Both the position numbers and the translations under genes were made by a program. Shown one piece after another: positions 26,519 to 36,090 of a stretch of DNA of 61,587 nucleotides. How positions within the stretch are numbered: position 1 is the stretch's first letter; the number at the start of each line of letters is the position of its first letter. The notes beneath the pieces were generated by a model, which saw nothing but the letters and a program-made list of their open reading frames with translations, searched no databases and was not told the DNA's origin. The stretch is taken from positions 1 through 61,587 of the forward strand of contig CANJJS010000023.1 in NCBI GenBank assembly GCA_947474705.1. The letters are read 5' to 3'. The stretch is from Acetobacteraceae bacterium (lineage in GTDB: Bacteria > Pseudomonadota > Alphaproteobacteria > Acetobacterales > Acetobacteraceae).

Positions 26519-29207
26519 CCGCTTTCGCCATCTGCCGCAGCACGTACTGCAAAATACCTCCGTGCTGATAATACCCGATCTCATCCACCGTATCGATCCG
26601 GCACAGCACCGGCACCGTATCCGTGGTCCCGTTCGGGCGATGGATTTGCAGCGACAGCTCCATCCGCGGGCTCAGCTTGTCCAGGCCGAGAATGTCGATC
26701 GTCTCGTCGCCCGTCAGGTTCAGGTCGGCGCGGCCCATGCCGTCCTTGAAGGTCAGGGGCAGGACGCCCATGCCGACGAGGTTGGAGCGGTGGATGCGCT
26801 CGAAGCTTTCCACGATCACGGCCTTGACGCCCAGGAGGAAGGTGCCTTTGGCGGCCCAGTCGCGGGAGGAGCCGGTGCCGTATTCCTTGCCGCCGAAGAT
26901 CACCAGCGGCACGCCCTCGGCCTTGTAACGCATGGCCGCGTCGTAGATCGGCATCTGGTCGCCCGAGGGCACGTGCCGGGTCATGCCGCCTTCGACATTG
27001 GTCAGCATCTCGTTGCGAATACGAATATTCGCGAACGTCCCACGCATCATGATTTCATGGTTGCCGCGGCGGGCGCCGTAGCTGTTGAAATCTTTCTGCT
27101 GGACCTGCCGCTCGCCCAGATATTCGCCGGCGGGGGAGGATTTGCGGATGTTGCCGGCGGGGCTGATGTGGTCAGTCGTGATGGAGTCGCCGAGACGGGC
27201 CAGAATGCGCGCGCCCTGGACGTCCTGCACCGGCGCGGGCTCCATCGTGATGCCCTCGAAATACGGGGGGTTTTTCACATAGGTGGAGCCATCGACCCAG
27301 CGATAGGTGGCGCTGTCGCGATCGACCTGGATCGACTGCCAGTGCTTCGTGCCTTTGGTCGCTTCGCCGTAGCGCTTCGTGAACTGGTCGCGAGACAGCG
27401 ACGCCGCGATGGTATCGGCGATCTCTTTGTTGGTCGGCCAGATGTCGCGGAGATAGACGGGCTGGCCGTCGTTGCCGGTGCCCAGCGATTCCGTGGTGAT
27501 GTCCTGGCGGACGTTGCCAAGGATGGAATAGGCGACGACCAGCGGCGGCGAGGCCAGGTAGTTCGCCCGGACATTGGCGTGAACGCGCCCCTCGAAATTC
27601 CGGTTGCCGGAAATAACCGCCGTGCCGACCAGGCGGTTGTCCTCGATGGCATCCACGATCGCGTCTTCTAGCGGCCCGGAGTTGCCGATACAGGTCGTGC
27701 AGCCATAGCCCGTCAGGTTGAACCCGAGCGCGTCGAGGTCCGGCGTCAGCCCGGCTTTGTCCAGATATTCCGTGACCACCTGCGATCCCGGCGCCAGCGA
27801 GGTCTTCACCCACGGCTTCGGCTTCAGGCCTTTGGCGTTCGCTTTACGCGCCACCAGCCCGGCGGCGACCAGCACCGAGGGGTTGGAGGTGTTGGTGCAG
27901 GACGTGATCGCCGCGATCACCACGTCGCCATGCGTGATCGAATAATTCTTGCCTTCGACTTTCACGGAAACATCGACTTCGTTCGCGGGCACGCCCAGAC
28001 CCTTGGTCAGCTCGGCTTTGAACGACGACGCGATGTCTTTCAGCGGCACCCGGTCCTGCGGCCGCTTCGGTCCGGCGAGGCAGGGGACGACGGAACCGAG
28101 ATCCAGTTCCAGCGTGTCCGTGAACACGGGTTCCGGCGCGCCCGGCTCCAGGAACATGCCCTGTGCCTTGAGGTAGGCTTCCACCAGTTCCACGCGGTGC
28201 GCGTCGCGGCCGGACAGGCGCAGATAGTCAAGCGCCATTTTGTCCACCGGGAAGAACCCGCAGGTCGCCCCGTATTCCGGTGCCATGTTGCCGATGGTGG
28301 CGCGATCCGGCAGGCCGAGATGCTCCAGACCCGGCCCAAAGAATTCGACGAATTTCCCGACCACGCCTTTTTTGCGGAGCATGTTCGTGACCGTCAGCAC
28401 CAGGTCGGTCGCGGTCGCGCCTTCCGGCATGCGGCCCGTCAGGCGGAAGCCGATAACGTCCGGGATCAGCATGGCGATGGGTTGTCCGAGCATCGCCGCC
28501 TCGGCTTCGATGCCGCCGACGCCCCAGCCCAGAATGCCGAGGCCGTTGACCATGGTGGTGTGCGAGTCGGTGCCGTAGAGCGTGTCGGGATAGACGAAGG
28601 TCGTGCCGTCATTGACGGAGGTCCAGGCGACCTGGCCCAGATATTCCAGGTTCACCTGATGGCAGATGCCGGTGCCCGGCGGGACAACGCGGAAATTGGC
28701 GAAGGCGTCCTGGCCCCAGCGGAGGAAGCGGTAGCGTTCGCCGTTGCGTTCGAATTCCAGGTCCTCGTTCTTTTGCAGGGAATCGGCGGTGCCGGACACG
28801 TCCACCATGACCGAGTGGTCGATGACCAGATCGACGGGGACCAACGGGTTCACCTTCGCGGGATCGCCGCCCAGACGAATGATGCCGTCGCGCATCGCGG
28901 CCAGATCGACGACGGCGGGGACACCGGTGAAGTCCTGCATCAGGATACGCGCCGGCTTGAACGGCACCTCGGCGGTGGAGGTCCCTTTCGCCAGCCACCC
29001 GACGATCGACTTCGCGTCGTTGACGGTGTAGCTGCGCCCATCCTCGAACCGCAGCACGTTTTCCAGCAGCACTTTCAGGCTGACGGGAAGCCGCGAAAAA
29101 TCCCCCAGGGATTTCGCCGCCGCGGCGAGAGAAAAATAATCGTAGCTCTTGCCACCCACCGTCAGGGTGCTGCGCGTTTTGAGGGTGTCTGTCCCGATGG
29201 ATGTCAT
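26514..29207 (-). CDS. acnA: Aconitate hydratase AcnA
   Basis: 897-aa TCA-cycle enzyme isomerising citrate and isocitrate through a 4Fe-4S cluster. Cluster cysteines are in ITSCTNTSNP and in the GYGCTTCIGNSG pair. GTDSHTTMVNGLGILGWGVGG and the C-terminal swivel domain with GKEYGTGSSRDWAAKG are AcnA hallmarks. The cluster-free form can bind RNA in other bacteria, and aconitase is a degradosome component in Caulobacter, worth noting because rne lies 2 kb away. The divergent 124 bp before ccmA holds its promoter. Confidence 0.97.
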   Translation of the reverse strand: MTSIGTDTLKTRSTLTVGGKSYDYFSLAAAAKSLGDFSRLPVSLKVLLENVLRFEDGRSYTVNDAKSIVGWLAKGTSTAEVPFKPARILMQDFTGVPAVVDLAAMRDGIIRLGGDPAKVNPLVPVDLVIDHSVMVDVSGTADSLQKNEDLEFERNGERYRFLRWGQDAFANFRVVPPGTGICHQVNLEYLGQVAWTSVNDGTTFVYPDTLYGTDSHTTMVNGLGILGWGVGGIEAEAAMLGQPIAMLIPDVIGFRLTGRMPEGATATDLVLTVTNMLRKKGVVGKFVEFFGPGLEHLGLPDRATIGNMAPEYGATCGFFPVDKMALDYLRLSGRDAHRVELVEAYLKAQGMFLEPGAPEPVFTDTLELDLGSVVPCLAGPKRPQDRVPLKDIASSFKAELTKGLGVPANEVDVSVKVEGKNYSITHGDVVIAAITSCTNTSNPSVLVAAGLVARKANAKGLKPKPWVKTSLAPGSQVVTEYLDKAGLTPDLDALGFNLTGYGCTTCIGNSGPLEDAIVDAIEDNRLVGTAVISGNRNFEGRVHANVRANYLASPPLVVAYSILGNVRQDITTESLGTGNDGQPVYLRDIWPTNKEIADTIAASLSRDQFTKRYGEATKGTKHWQSIQVDRDSATYRWVDGSTYVKNPPYFEGITMEPAPVQDVQGARILARLGDSITTDHISPAGNIRKSSPAGEYLGERQVQQKDFNSYGARRGNHEIMMRGTFANIRIRNEMLTNVEGGMTRHVPSGDQMPIYDAAMRYKAEGVPLVIFGGKEYGTGSSRDWAAKGTFLLGVKAVIVESFERIHRSNLVGMGVLPLTFKDGMGRADLNLTGDETIDILGLDKLSPRMELSLQIHRPNGTTDTVPVLCRIDTVDEIGYYQHGGILQYVLRQMAKAA

Positions 29208-29331
29208 GCTGTCGATCCCGTCCGCTGTCAGGCGGCGGGTAGAGCCCGGGCCGCCAATGTCCTATTACCCAGCGGGCTTTAACCACACCGTGCCGGGGCC
29301 GTCCATTGTCCCCGTGTGAAAGGACAAATCC

Positions 29332-29931
29332 GTGCTGCGGGCCGAGGGCCTCACCGCGATCAGGGGCGAGCGGCTTGTTTTCCGCGACCTGAGTTTTTCC
29401 GTCCCGAAAGGCGGCGCGCTGATCCTGGCGGGCCGCAACGGCGCGGGAAAATCGACTCTCCTCCGATTGCTGGCGGGCCTCGCGCGCCCCGACATGGGCC
29501 GGGTGCTGTGGGAGGAAACGGACGCGCTGGCCGACCGCGCCGCGCACGGACGCCGGGTCGCGCTGTTGGGCCACCAGGACGCGTTGAAACCGGGGCTTAC
29601 GGTGACCGAAAACCTCGCCTTCGTGGCGCGCCTGTCGGGACGGAAGATCCGGCCCGCATTGGAAGCGGCGGGTCTCGAGGAACTCGCCGATTTGCCCGCG
29701 CGGATGCTGTCCGCCGGCCAGAAACGCCGCCTCGCGCTGGCTCGCGTCGCTCTGTCCTCGGCGCCCCTCTGGTTGCTCGACGAGCCCACACTCGGCCTCG
29801 ACGACGCGGCGGTCGAGCGATTGGGGAAGTTGCTGACCCGCCACCGCGACCACGGCGGCATGATCGTCGCCGCGACCCATATCGCTTTGCCTTTGCCCGG
29901 CGCCGAGTCCCTGCGGCTGCTACCGCCATGA
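29332..29931 (+). CDS. ccmA: Haem exporter ATPase CcmA
   Basis: 199-aa ATPase of the CcmABCD cytochrome c maturation complex, which powers release of haem-loaded CcmE. Walker A is GRNGAGKS (34-41), the signature [14 protein letters not shown], and Walker [12 protein letters not shown]. Initiation is at GTG 29332. Its TGA overlaps the ccmB ATG by 4 bp. ccmC, ccmD and ccmE are not in the window. Confidence 0.93.
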   Translation: MLRAEGLTAIRGERLVFRDLSFSVPKGGALILAGRNGAGKSTLLRLLAGLARPDMGRVLWEETDALADRAAHGRRVALLGHQDALKPGLTVTENLAFVARLSGRKIRPALEAAGLEELADLPARMLSAGQKRRLALARVALSSAPLWLLDEPTLGLDDAAVERLGKLLTRHRDHGGMIVAATHIALPLPGAESLRLLPP

Positions 29932-30584
29932 TCGCCATCCTGACACGGGAACTGCGCCTGTCGGTGCGCCACGGCGCCGATACGCTGGCCTCTCTGCTGT
30001 TCTTCTTCCTGATCGTCTCGCTGATTCCCTTCGCGATCGGGCCCGCCCCCGAAACGCTGGGGCGCATGGCCCCAGGAATCATCTGGGTCTCCGCTTTGCT
30101 CTCCGCCTTCCTATCGCTGGACCGCCTGTTCGGCGCCGACTTCGAGGACGGGTCGCTGGACCAGCTGCTCCTCTCCGGCGTCTCCGGGATGGGCATCGCG
30201 GCGGCGAAGACCCTGGCCCACTGGCTGGTCACCGGCCTGCCACTGCTGATCGCCGCCGCGCCCTTGGCCGCGATGCTGCGGATGCCAGAAGACGCCTACC
30301 CCGCGCTGCTCATGGGCTTGCTGCCGGGCACCGCGCTGCTGTCGCTGTTCGGCACCGCCGGCGCGGCGATTGTCGTGGGCGCGCGCCGCGCCGGCATGTT
30401 GCTGCCGCTGCTGGTGCTACCTCTGGCCATGCCCGTGCTGATCTTCGGAGTTGCCGCGGCCGACGCGGCGGCGACGGGGATGTCACCGCGCCCGCATTTG
30501 CTGCTGCTGGCAGCTCTGCTCTGCGCCGCCGCGCCGCTCTGCCCTCTGGCCGCCGGAATCGCACTGCGTGGCGCGTCCGAGTAA
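29928..30584 (+). CDS. ccmB: Haem exporter permease CcmB
   Basis: 218-aa membrane protein with about six helices, the CcmB size. Signature-like segments are [19 protein letters not shown] near the N-terminus and [12 protein letters not shown], the loop thought to contact CcmA. The C-terminal half is strongly Leu/Ala rich. Normally ccmC follows; here a convergent flavoenzyme gene starts 11 bp later, so the ccm cluster is split in this genome. Confidence 0.93.
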   Translation: MIAILTRELRLSVRHGADTLASLLFFFLIVSLIPFAIGPAPETLGRMAPGIIWVSALLSAFLSLDRLFGADFEDGSLDQLLLSGVSGMGIAAAKTLAHWLVTGLPLLIAAAPLAAMLRMPEDAYPALLMGLLPGTALLSLFGTAGAAIVVGARRAGMLLPLLVLPLAMPVLIFGVAAADAAATGMSPRPHLLLLAALLCAAAPLCPLAAGIALRGASE

Positions 30585-30595
30585 CCGCGCTTCCC

Positions 30596-31510
30596 TCAGT
30601 CCGCGAAAGCCTCGAACACCGTCCGAAGTGCCGTGACCTGATTCCCATCGGCGGAAAGCGGTACCAGCACCGGGTCCTCGATCCCCGCCGCGCGCCAGGC
30701 CTCCAGCCCCTCCCGCACCCGCGCCGCTGTTCCCGACAGAGTGGTATCGGCCAGCAACCGGTCGGAGACACACCCCGCCACATCTCCCATCCGATTTTCG
30801 GCGACAGCGGCCATCACCGCGTTCATCTCGTCCACATAACCCGCCTCGATCCAGTAATTCCGGTAGTTCGGCATCAGGGCATAGTTCGCGAGGGCCTTGC
30901 GCAGGACAGCGCGCGCGGTGGCGGGATCTGGATCGATGCAAACCCTGATCCGGGCACCGATGAAAAACGCGGGATCGTCCCGCTTCGCCTGGGGGATAAC
31001 GCTCAGCGACTCCGGCATGTGCGACAAGCATCCGCTGGCGAACACCAACCCGTCCCCGATCTCCCCGGCCAACGCCACCATCCGCTTCCGGAGCGTCGCG
31101 AGGATCACCGGCGGCAGCGGACCATAATCGCCGGTGGCCCGAAATTTGGTCACGAAGGCGCGGATATCGCCCAACGGCTTGCCGGGCGTCACACCCATCC
31201 GGACGTACGCCGGCCCATGCGCGATACCGATGCCGAACTGGAAACGTCCACCCGAGACTTCATGCAAATACGCCGCGCTCTGGGCGAATTCGTCCACCGT
31301 CTGGGCGTAAATCGGCGCGATCGCGCTGGCGATGGCCATACGATTGGTCGCGAAGGCGAGGCCGGCGCATTGTCCGATAATTCCATACGGGCTGGCGACC
31401 GAAATGCCGGCAAACCCGCGGCGCTCGATCTCTCGCGCCAAATCCAGAGTCGCGAGTCTTTGCCCAGGCGCCGCCGCCAGGTTGAGCGCGGGTTTCGCGT
31501 TGCGTGTCAC
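30596..31510 (-). CDS. LLM class flavin-dependent oxidoreductase
   Basis: 304-aa luciferase-like TIM-barrel flavoprotein with YLHEVSGGRFQFGIGIAHG and ILATLRKRMVALAGEIGDG, patterns seen in F420- or FMN-dependent members. It starts at GTG 31510 with GGGAG at 31516-31520. Only weakly similar to the other three family members in this window. Substrate unknown. No partner gene is coupled to it. Confidence 0.82.
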   Translation of the reverse strand: MTRNAKPALNLAAAPGQRLATLDLAREIERRGFAGISVASPYGIIGQCAGLAFATNRMAIASAIAPIYAQTVDEFAQSAAYLHEVSGGRFQFGIGIAHGPAYVRMGVTPGKPLGDIRAFVTKFRATGDYGPLPPVILATLRKRMVALAGEIGDGLVFASGCLSHMPESLSVIPQAKRDDPAFFIGARIRVCIDPDPATARAVLRKALANYALMPNYRNYWIEAGYVDEMNAVMAAVAENRMGDVAGCVSDRLLADTTLSGTAARVREGLEAWRAAGIEDPVLVPLSADGNQVTALRTVFEAFAD

Positions 31511-31576
31511 GTTTGGCTCCCATCGATATTCATTGAAGTCTTCGGCCGCACGCGGCCATTCCGGCCAAAGGCGGCC

Positions 31577-32836
31577 TCATTCGTAGGTCGACAGCAGAAA
31601 TCGCACCAGTGGGTTATCCACGGCCGGGTCCAGCAAGTGCCGGAAATGCCGCGACACGCGTCCCGTGTTCCGCCGCCGCCAGGCCGGGAGATCGAAATGT
31701 TCCGACGGCGAAAAATCCTCCGTCAGACCGTTCACCAGGAACCGCGCGAACGGATCCCGTCCCGGCCGAAGCTTTTCGCCACGCCGCTCGGCATAGAAAA
31801 CCGGATCGAAATACAGGTTCGGAGCGACCTTCCCGGTACGCCGGTGCTCCAGAAAATGCGCAAGCGCCGACCTCTCCTCTGGCACCTCGTAGGTCGTCCG
31901 GTACCAAACCGGATCGAAAAACACGATCGGACGGCGGCCTTCCGCCTCGCCTAGCAACAAATAATGCGCCAATGGGTTGACGCCGAGCCGGACGACCTCC
32001 GGGTTCGTCGCCGCGTACCACCGGCTATCGAAATAAAAATTCGGCTGCCGGTTTTCGCGCCATCCGAACTCGCAATAGTGCCGTAACGGGTCGCCACCGG
32101 AGGCCAGGACGTCGCCACTGTGCAAAGCGTAATAGTTCTCGTCGAAAACCCCCTCGCCACGCAACGCCAGCCAGTCCGCCGGTTCGCCGGCAAGGGTCAG
32201 AAAAACATCGTCCTCGACCCCGGTCAGCGGACGATCCGGCAAGCCGAGCGCGGACCACATGGCGGCGCACGGCGCCACCGTGCGGGTCTTGCGCCGGCGC
32301 AAAAAATCGGCGAGCGCCGTCCGCCGTGTATCGCCCGAATAGTTCGCCCGGTACCAAGCCGGGTCGAAATGCGGCGACGGCCGGAGCCCCTGTGCCTCCC
32401 CCGCCGAAACATAATGGACCAAGGGATCTTCGCCCTGGGCCAGCCCATGCGAGGCGCGATACCAAACCGGGTCGAACCAAGGATTCGGCGCGCGATCCTC
32501 GGCCGCGCCGAACAGAACATAATGCTGCTCCACGCCCATGCCGGCCTCGGCGACATCGGGGTATCGATAGCGGTACCATGCCGGATCGAACAAACCGCTC
32601 GCGCGTAAACGGCGAATATCCGCCGCCGCGGCCCCCGCCATGGCTCGCTCTCCCGATGCCTCCAAAATCGCGCGCAAATCCCTTACCGGGATACCACGCA
32701 ACAATTTTCCAACCCACTCCGCCAATTCCGCGCGCGAAGGCGGGCGATCGACGACGTCCAGAAACGCCTCGAAAATCGCCGCTTCCACCCCGTCGCGCGG
32801 GCCGTCGGGGCCGGGTTCTCGCGTGGTGCCGTTCAC
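31577..32836 (-). CDS. Protein built of eight FDxxWY repeats, glycosyltransferase-associated
   Basis: 419-aa protein. Residues 1-82 form a helical leader. From 83 to the C-terminus there are eight imperfect repeats of about 36-40 residues, beginning FDPAWYR, FDPVWYR, FDPAWYR, FDENYYA, FDSRWYA, FDPVWYR, FDPVFYA and FDLPAWR (starts near 83, 121, 157, 231, 269, 307, 343, 381). Each continues with a pattern like PDV-x5-PLxHYxxxGxxEGRxP. Such repeats usually accompany glycosyltransferases in polysaccharide loci. No catalytic domain, signal peptide or membrane helix is visible. Start is GTG 32836 after a GGAGAGGG element. Role probably structural; this is inference. Confidence 0.75.
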   Translation of the reverse strand: MNGTTREPGPDGPRDGVEAAIFEAFLDVVDRPPSRAELAEWVGKLLRGIPVRDLRAILEASGERAMAGAAAADIRRLRASGLFDPAWYRYRYPDVAEAGMGVEQHYVLFGAAEDRAPNPWFDPVWYRASHGLAQGEDPLVHYVSAGEAQGLRPSPHFDPAWYRANYSGDTRRTALADFLRRRKTRTVAPCAAMWSALGLPDRPLTGVEDDVFLTLAGEPADWLALRGEGVFDENYYALHSGDVLASGGDPLRHYCEFGWRENRQPNFYFDSRWYAATNPEVVRLGVNPLAHYLLLGEAEGRRPIVFFDPVWYRTTYEVPEERSALAHFLEHRRTGKVAPNLYFDPVFYAERRGEKLRPGRDPFARFLVNGLTEDFSPSEHFDLPAWRRRNTGRVSRHFRHLLDPAVDNPLVRFLLSTYE

Positions 32837-33088
32837 TTATTCCCTCTCCATCTTCTCTACATCGTATCCCTGGCCTTACGATGGGTCGAGCGGTCCCACC
32901 GCACGCGCCAACGGCGCGGGAAACGCACGTGACGAGGCACACAATACTATCTACGGTTGCATACATCTGAAACCTGGCCTAAACACCGCGTGCGATCCGG
33001 ATCGCGCGAAAGGTTCATAGGGCCCGTCCCGATCCATCCCGGCGGCACCGAAGTCCGCGCCGTCATTTGTCAGTTCTGGAGGTCCGCG

Positions 33089-33124
33089 ATGCCCGCCGCC
33101 ATCTTTCCGCTACCCACGGGTTGA
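33089..33124 (+). CDS. Possible 11-aa leader peptide upstream of the glycosyltransferase
   Basis: GGAGG at 33078-33082 is spaced 6 nt from ATG 33089, opening an 11-codon frame (MPAAIFPLPTG, then TGA) that ends 6 nt before the glycosyltransferase ATG at 33131. That ATG has no good ribosome-binding site of its own, so translation may depend on reinitiation. The leader is in the same frame as the main gene, separated only by the TGA. A mutated longer N-terminus is the alternative. Confidence 0.35.
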   Translation: MPAAIFPLPTG

Positions 33125-33130
33125 ACCGTC

Positions 33131-34759
33131 ATGGCGGCACGCCCCCGGATTGTCCGCGCGGTTGAAGACCGCGACGAACCCGACGACTTCCTCCCCGTCG
33201 AGGATGCCGGCCTCGATGGCGAAACCGGCTTCGACGAGGCATCTTATCTGCGTGCCTTTCCAGACATCGCGGAAGCGGTGCGCCGCGGCACGCTCGAATC
33301 CGGCCTCGCCCACTACCGGCTCGCCGGACGGATCGAAGGCCGCCTGGACAAACCAGAATACCGCGCCCTGCTGCTGGCGGAAAACACGGCGCCGGCACCG
33401 CAGGTCGCTGTCGACACGCTGACGATTTCCGAGTCCGGCGCGACATTGCTCACCGGATGGAGCGACGACCGGCGCGACGCGCTAACGGAAGTGGACCTGG
33501 AGACGCGGCCCGGCGCGACCCACAACTGGATCTCCTTCCCCCGCCTCAACCGGGCCGACGTGGAACGCACGCTCGATACCTCGGCACGGCATAAATTCGG
33601 ATTCCTCCTTGTCGCCGCCCCGGTCGGCGGCAAGGACGCGCGCAAAATCGACCCGCGCGCCGTCAACGCCCCCGTATTCCGCTTCGCGAGCGGACGGGAA
33701 ACACGCCTGCATCGCGCGCCCGCAGTGGCGAGCGACACCGATTTGCGCGACCTCGCTTTGGCCACGTTGCCAACGGCGGCCGCGGACGAACCCGACCCGG
33801 ACGCGATTTACAATATTCTCGACCGCCATGTCGGGGTCCAGATCGCGGCGATCAACCGCCTGATCGTGGATCGGGAGCGGACGCGGCGGCTGGTCTCGCG
33901 CACCGGACCCGACCGGGCATCGTTTCGTGGAAGCATCGTCACCGTTGCCCGCGGAGACGCCACCGGCCTCGTGCCCCGCCTCGCCTTAATGGCCAGCGGC
34001 GCCAGTGCGCGCGAATATGAATTCATCGTCGTCGTCACCGACGCAGGACAATTCGAGGCCGCCTCCCGCGCCGCCCGTGTCGCGAACGCCACGCTTGGCC
34101 TGTCGCTGACAATGGTCCTGCAACCCGGCGGCGACCCCGCCGGATTCGGCGAAGACTCGGCCGCCGATATCGCCCGGTCCGATCGCCTGATCTTCATGGA
34201 TCAAAACATCGTCCCCCGCGATCCCGACTGGACCGCCCAACACACCGCGCTGCTCGACTCCGCGCCAATGAACCAGACACGGCTGTTCGGCGGTGTGCTT
34301 TTCAGCCCGGATGGGACCGCATCGCATCGCGGGTACGGTTTCGAACGCGTGCGGTCGCTGCTGACGGACCCGGCGGAACTCCCGTTCGAATGGGAAACGA
34401 TCCGCCTCCGCCGCCTGACCTCGCCCGCCAGCCGTGCGCTCCCGGCCCCAGCCCAGGCCATGGGCGTGCCGGGCGCCTTCATGTCGGTGGACAGACGCTG
34501 GTTCGAAACCCTTGGCGGCTTCTCCCGCCATTACGCCCGCGCCGCCTTCGACGACATCGATTTTTGCCTGCGCAGCCAGCAACAAGGCTTTCCGGCCTGG
34601 GTTCATCCCCTGCCCATGTGGCACTTCGAGCGCCGAGGTCCCCAACGGCCAGAAGCGTCCAAAGGCGGCGCGATCCTCAACGACTGGCTGTTCCACCGCC
34701 AATGGCACGAGTCCATCCGCGCCAGCCTCGCCGATTCCAAGCCCGTGGGGGTGGTATGA
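33131..34759 (+). CDS. Glycosyltransferase family 2-like protein with N-terminal FDxxxY repeat
   Basis: 542-aa protein. Residues 34-72 are one copy of the repeat found in the divergent neighbour (FDEASYL, PDIAEA, HYRLAGRIEGR). A middle region of unclear fold precedes a C-terminal GT-A domain (about 270-530) with a metal-site-like DQNIVPRDP and the acceptor-side motif FDDIDFCLRSQQQG typical of GT2 enzymes. Probably cytoplasmic sugar transfer onto a polysaccharide or lipid carrier. The stop overlaps the next glycosyltransferase ATG (ATGA). Confidence 0.8.
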   Translation: MAARPRIVRAVEDRDEPDDFLPVEDAGLDGETGFDEASYLRAFPDIAEAVRRGTLESGLAHYRLAGRIEGRLDKPEYRALLLAENTAPAPQVAVDTLTISESGATLLTGWSDDRRDALTEVDLETRPGATHNWISFPRLNRADVERTLDTSARHKFGFLLVAAPVGGKDARKIDPRAVNAPVFRFASGRETRLHRAPAVASDTDLRDLALATLPTAAADEPDPDAIYNILDRHVGVQIAAINRLIVDRERTRRLVSRTGPDRASFRGSIVTVARGDATGLVPRLALMASGASAREYEFIVVVTDAGQFEAASRAARVANATLGLSLTMVLQPGGDPAGFGEDSAADIARSDRLIFMDQNIVPRDPDWTAQHTALLDSAPMNQTRLFGGVLFSPDGTASHRGYGFERVRSLLTDPAELPFEWETIRLRRLTSPASRALPAPAQAMGVPGAFMSVDRRWFETLGGFSRHYARAAFDDIDFCLRSQQQGFPAWVHPLPMWHFERRGPQRPEASKGGAILNDWLFHRQWHESIRASLADSKPVGVV

Positions 34760-36038
34760 AAGCGCGCACCCGGGTCCTTCTGATCGGTCTCGGCCACCCC
34801 GATCTCGTCGCCGGCGGCTCGCCCATCGTCTGTCAGGAATTGTTCGAGGAACTGAGCACCCGCGACGATATCGAATGCCATATGCTGGCGGCGGTGGACC
34901 CGGACTCGGGCGATGCCCACCGTCCCCGCGCCGGAATCACCGGCTTCGACGGGCAGGACAACGTCTATCTGCTGCACCGGACCGATCACGATTCCTGGCT
35001 CCACCGTAACAACGACCCCGCGTTGACCGAAGCCTTCGCGGAGTTCCTGCGCGCGCTCGACCCAGATATCGTGCACTTTCATCACTTCCAGTCGATTGGC
35101 GCCGACCTGATCGGCGCGACGCGAACCATTCTGCCCGCCAGCCGCATCGTCTTCACATTTCACGAATTCGCCGCGATCTGCGCCGCCGACGGCCACATGG
35201 TTCGCCGCACCGACCGGTCCCTGTGCGACCGCGCCAGCCCCGCGCGCTGCCATCAATGTCTGCCGGAACGGCCCGCGGACGAGTTCGCGTTCCGGAAACT
35301 CTGGCTGGAGCGCCAGTTGCGCCACGTCGATATGTTTACCTGTCCCAGCCAGTTCATGATCGATCATTACGTGGCCTGGGGCCTGCCAAAAGACCGAATC
35401 GTCTGGGTCACGAACGGGCAGAAATCGCTGGTCCGCCAGCCCATGTTCGCCCGCCCGGTCCGCGCAACCGCATCGGCTATTTCGGCCAACTCCACGACGA
35501 CAAGGGCGTGCATATCCTGCTGCGCGCCGTCACCCTGCTGCGGGAAAAAGGCTTCACCGATTTTCAGGTGGATATCAACGGCGGCGGTATCCAACACGCC
35601 TCGGAACCCATTCGGCGCGAAATCGAGGCCTTCCAGACCGCGGAACAACACCGCCCGGTCTCCGAGCGCCTCGTTTCATTCAACGGCCCCTACAGCCTCG
35701 ACCGGGTGCAATCGCGGATGGCACGGGTAGACTGGACCGTCGTCCCCTCCGTCTGGTGGGAAATTTTCGGCCTGGTAATCTCAGAAGCCTGGATGTTCGG
35801 GCGGCCCATCATCTGCTCCAACGCCGGCGGCATGGCGGAGCGTGTGACGCACGAAGTCGATGGTCTGCATTTCGAACTCGGCGATCCCGCGGCGCTGGCC
35901 GCGGCCATCGAACGCGCCTGCACGGAAGAAGGTCTGTGGGGACGCCTGCACGCCGCGATCCCGGCGCCGCCATCCCGTGCCGCCATGGCGGACGGGTTCC
36001 TTGCGCTTTACCACCGGGAACCCGCGCTGGCCGGCTGA
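34756..36038 (+). pseudogene. Glycosyltransferase family 4, apparent 1-bp frameshift near 35460
   Basis: A GT-B glycosyltransferase read in two frames. Codons 1-235 give the N-terminal domain (GHPDLVAGGSPIVCQELFEEL, FHEFAAICAADGHMVRR, SQFMIDHY). From about 35461 the homologous sequence continues in another frame as NRIGYFGQLHDDKGVHILL, then EIFGLVISE (the GT4 E-x7-E motif) and SNAGGMAERV, ending at 36038. Adding one C in GGTCCGCG (35458-35465) yields an unbroken 427-aa protein. Either the gene is recently inactivated, the base is an assembly error, or expression needs a shift. Confidence 0.8.
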
Positions 36039-36090
36039 CCCCCGGCCAGGCACATGGCCGGACCGAAGGAGCCAACCGGGGATTGTCGTG

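Noticed and set aside
31577-32836. Glycosyltransferase domain in the repeat protein
   Set aside because: No DxD, GT-A or GT-B motif is visible; the whole C-terminal part is repeats.
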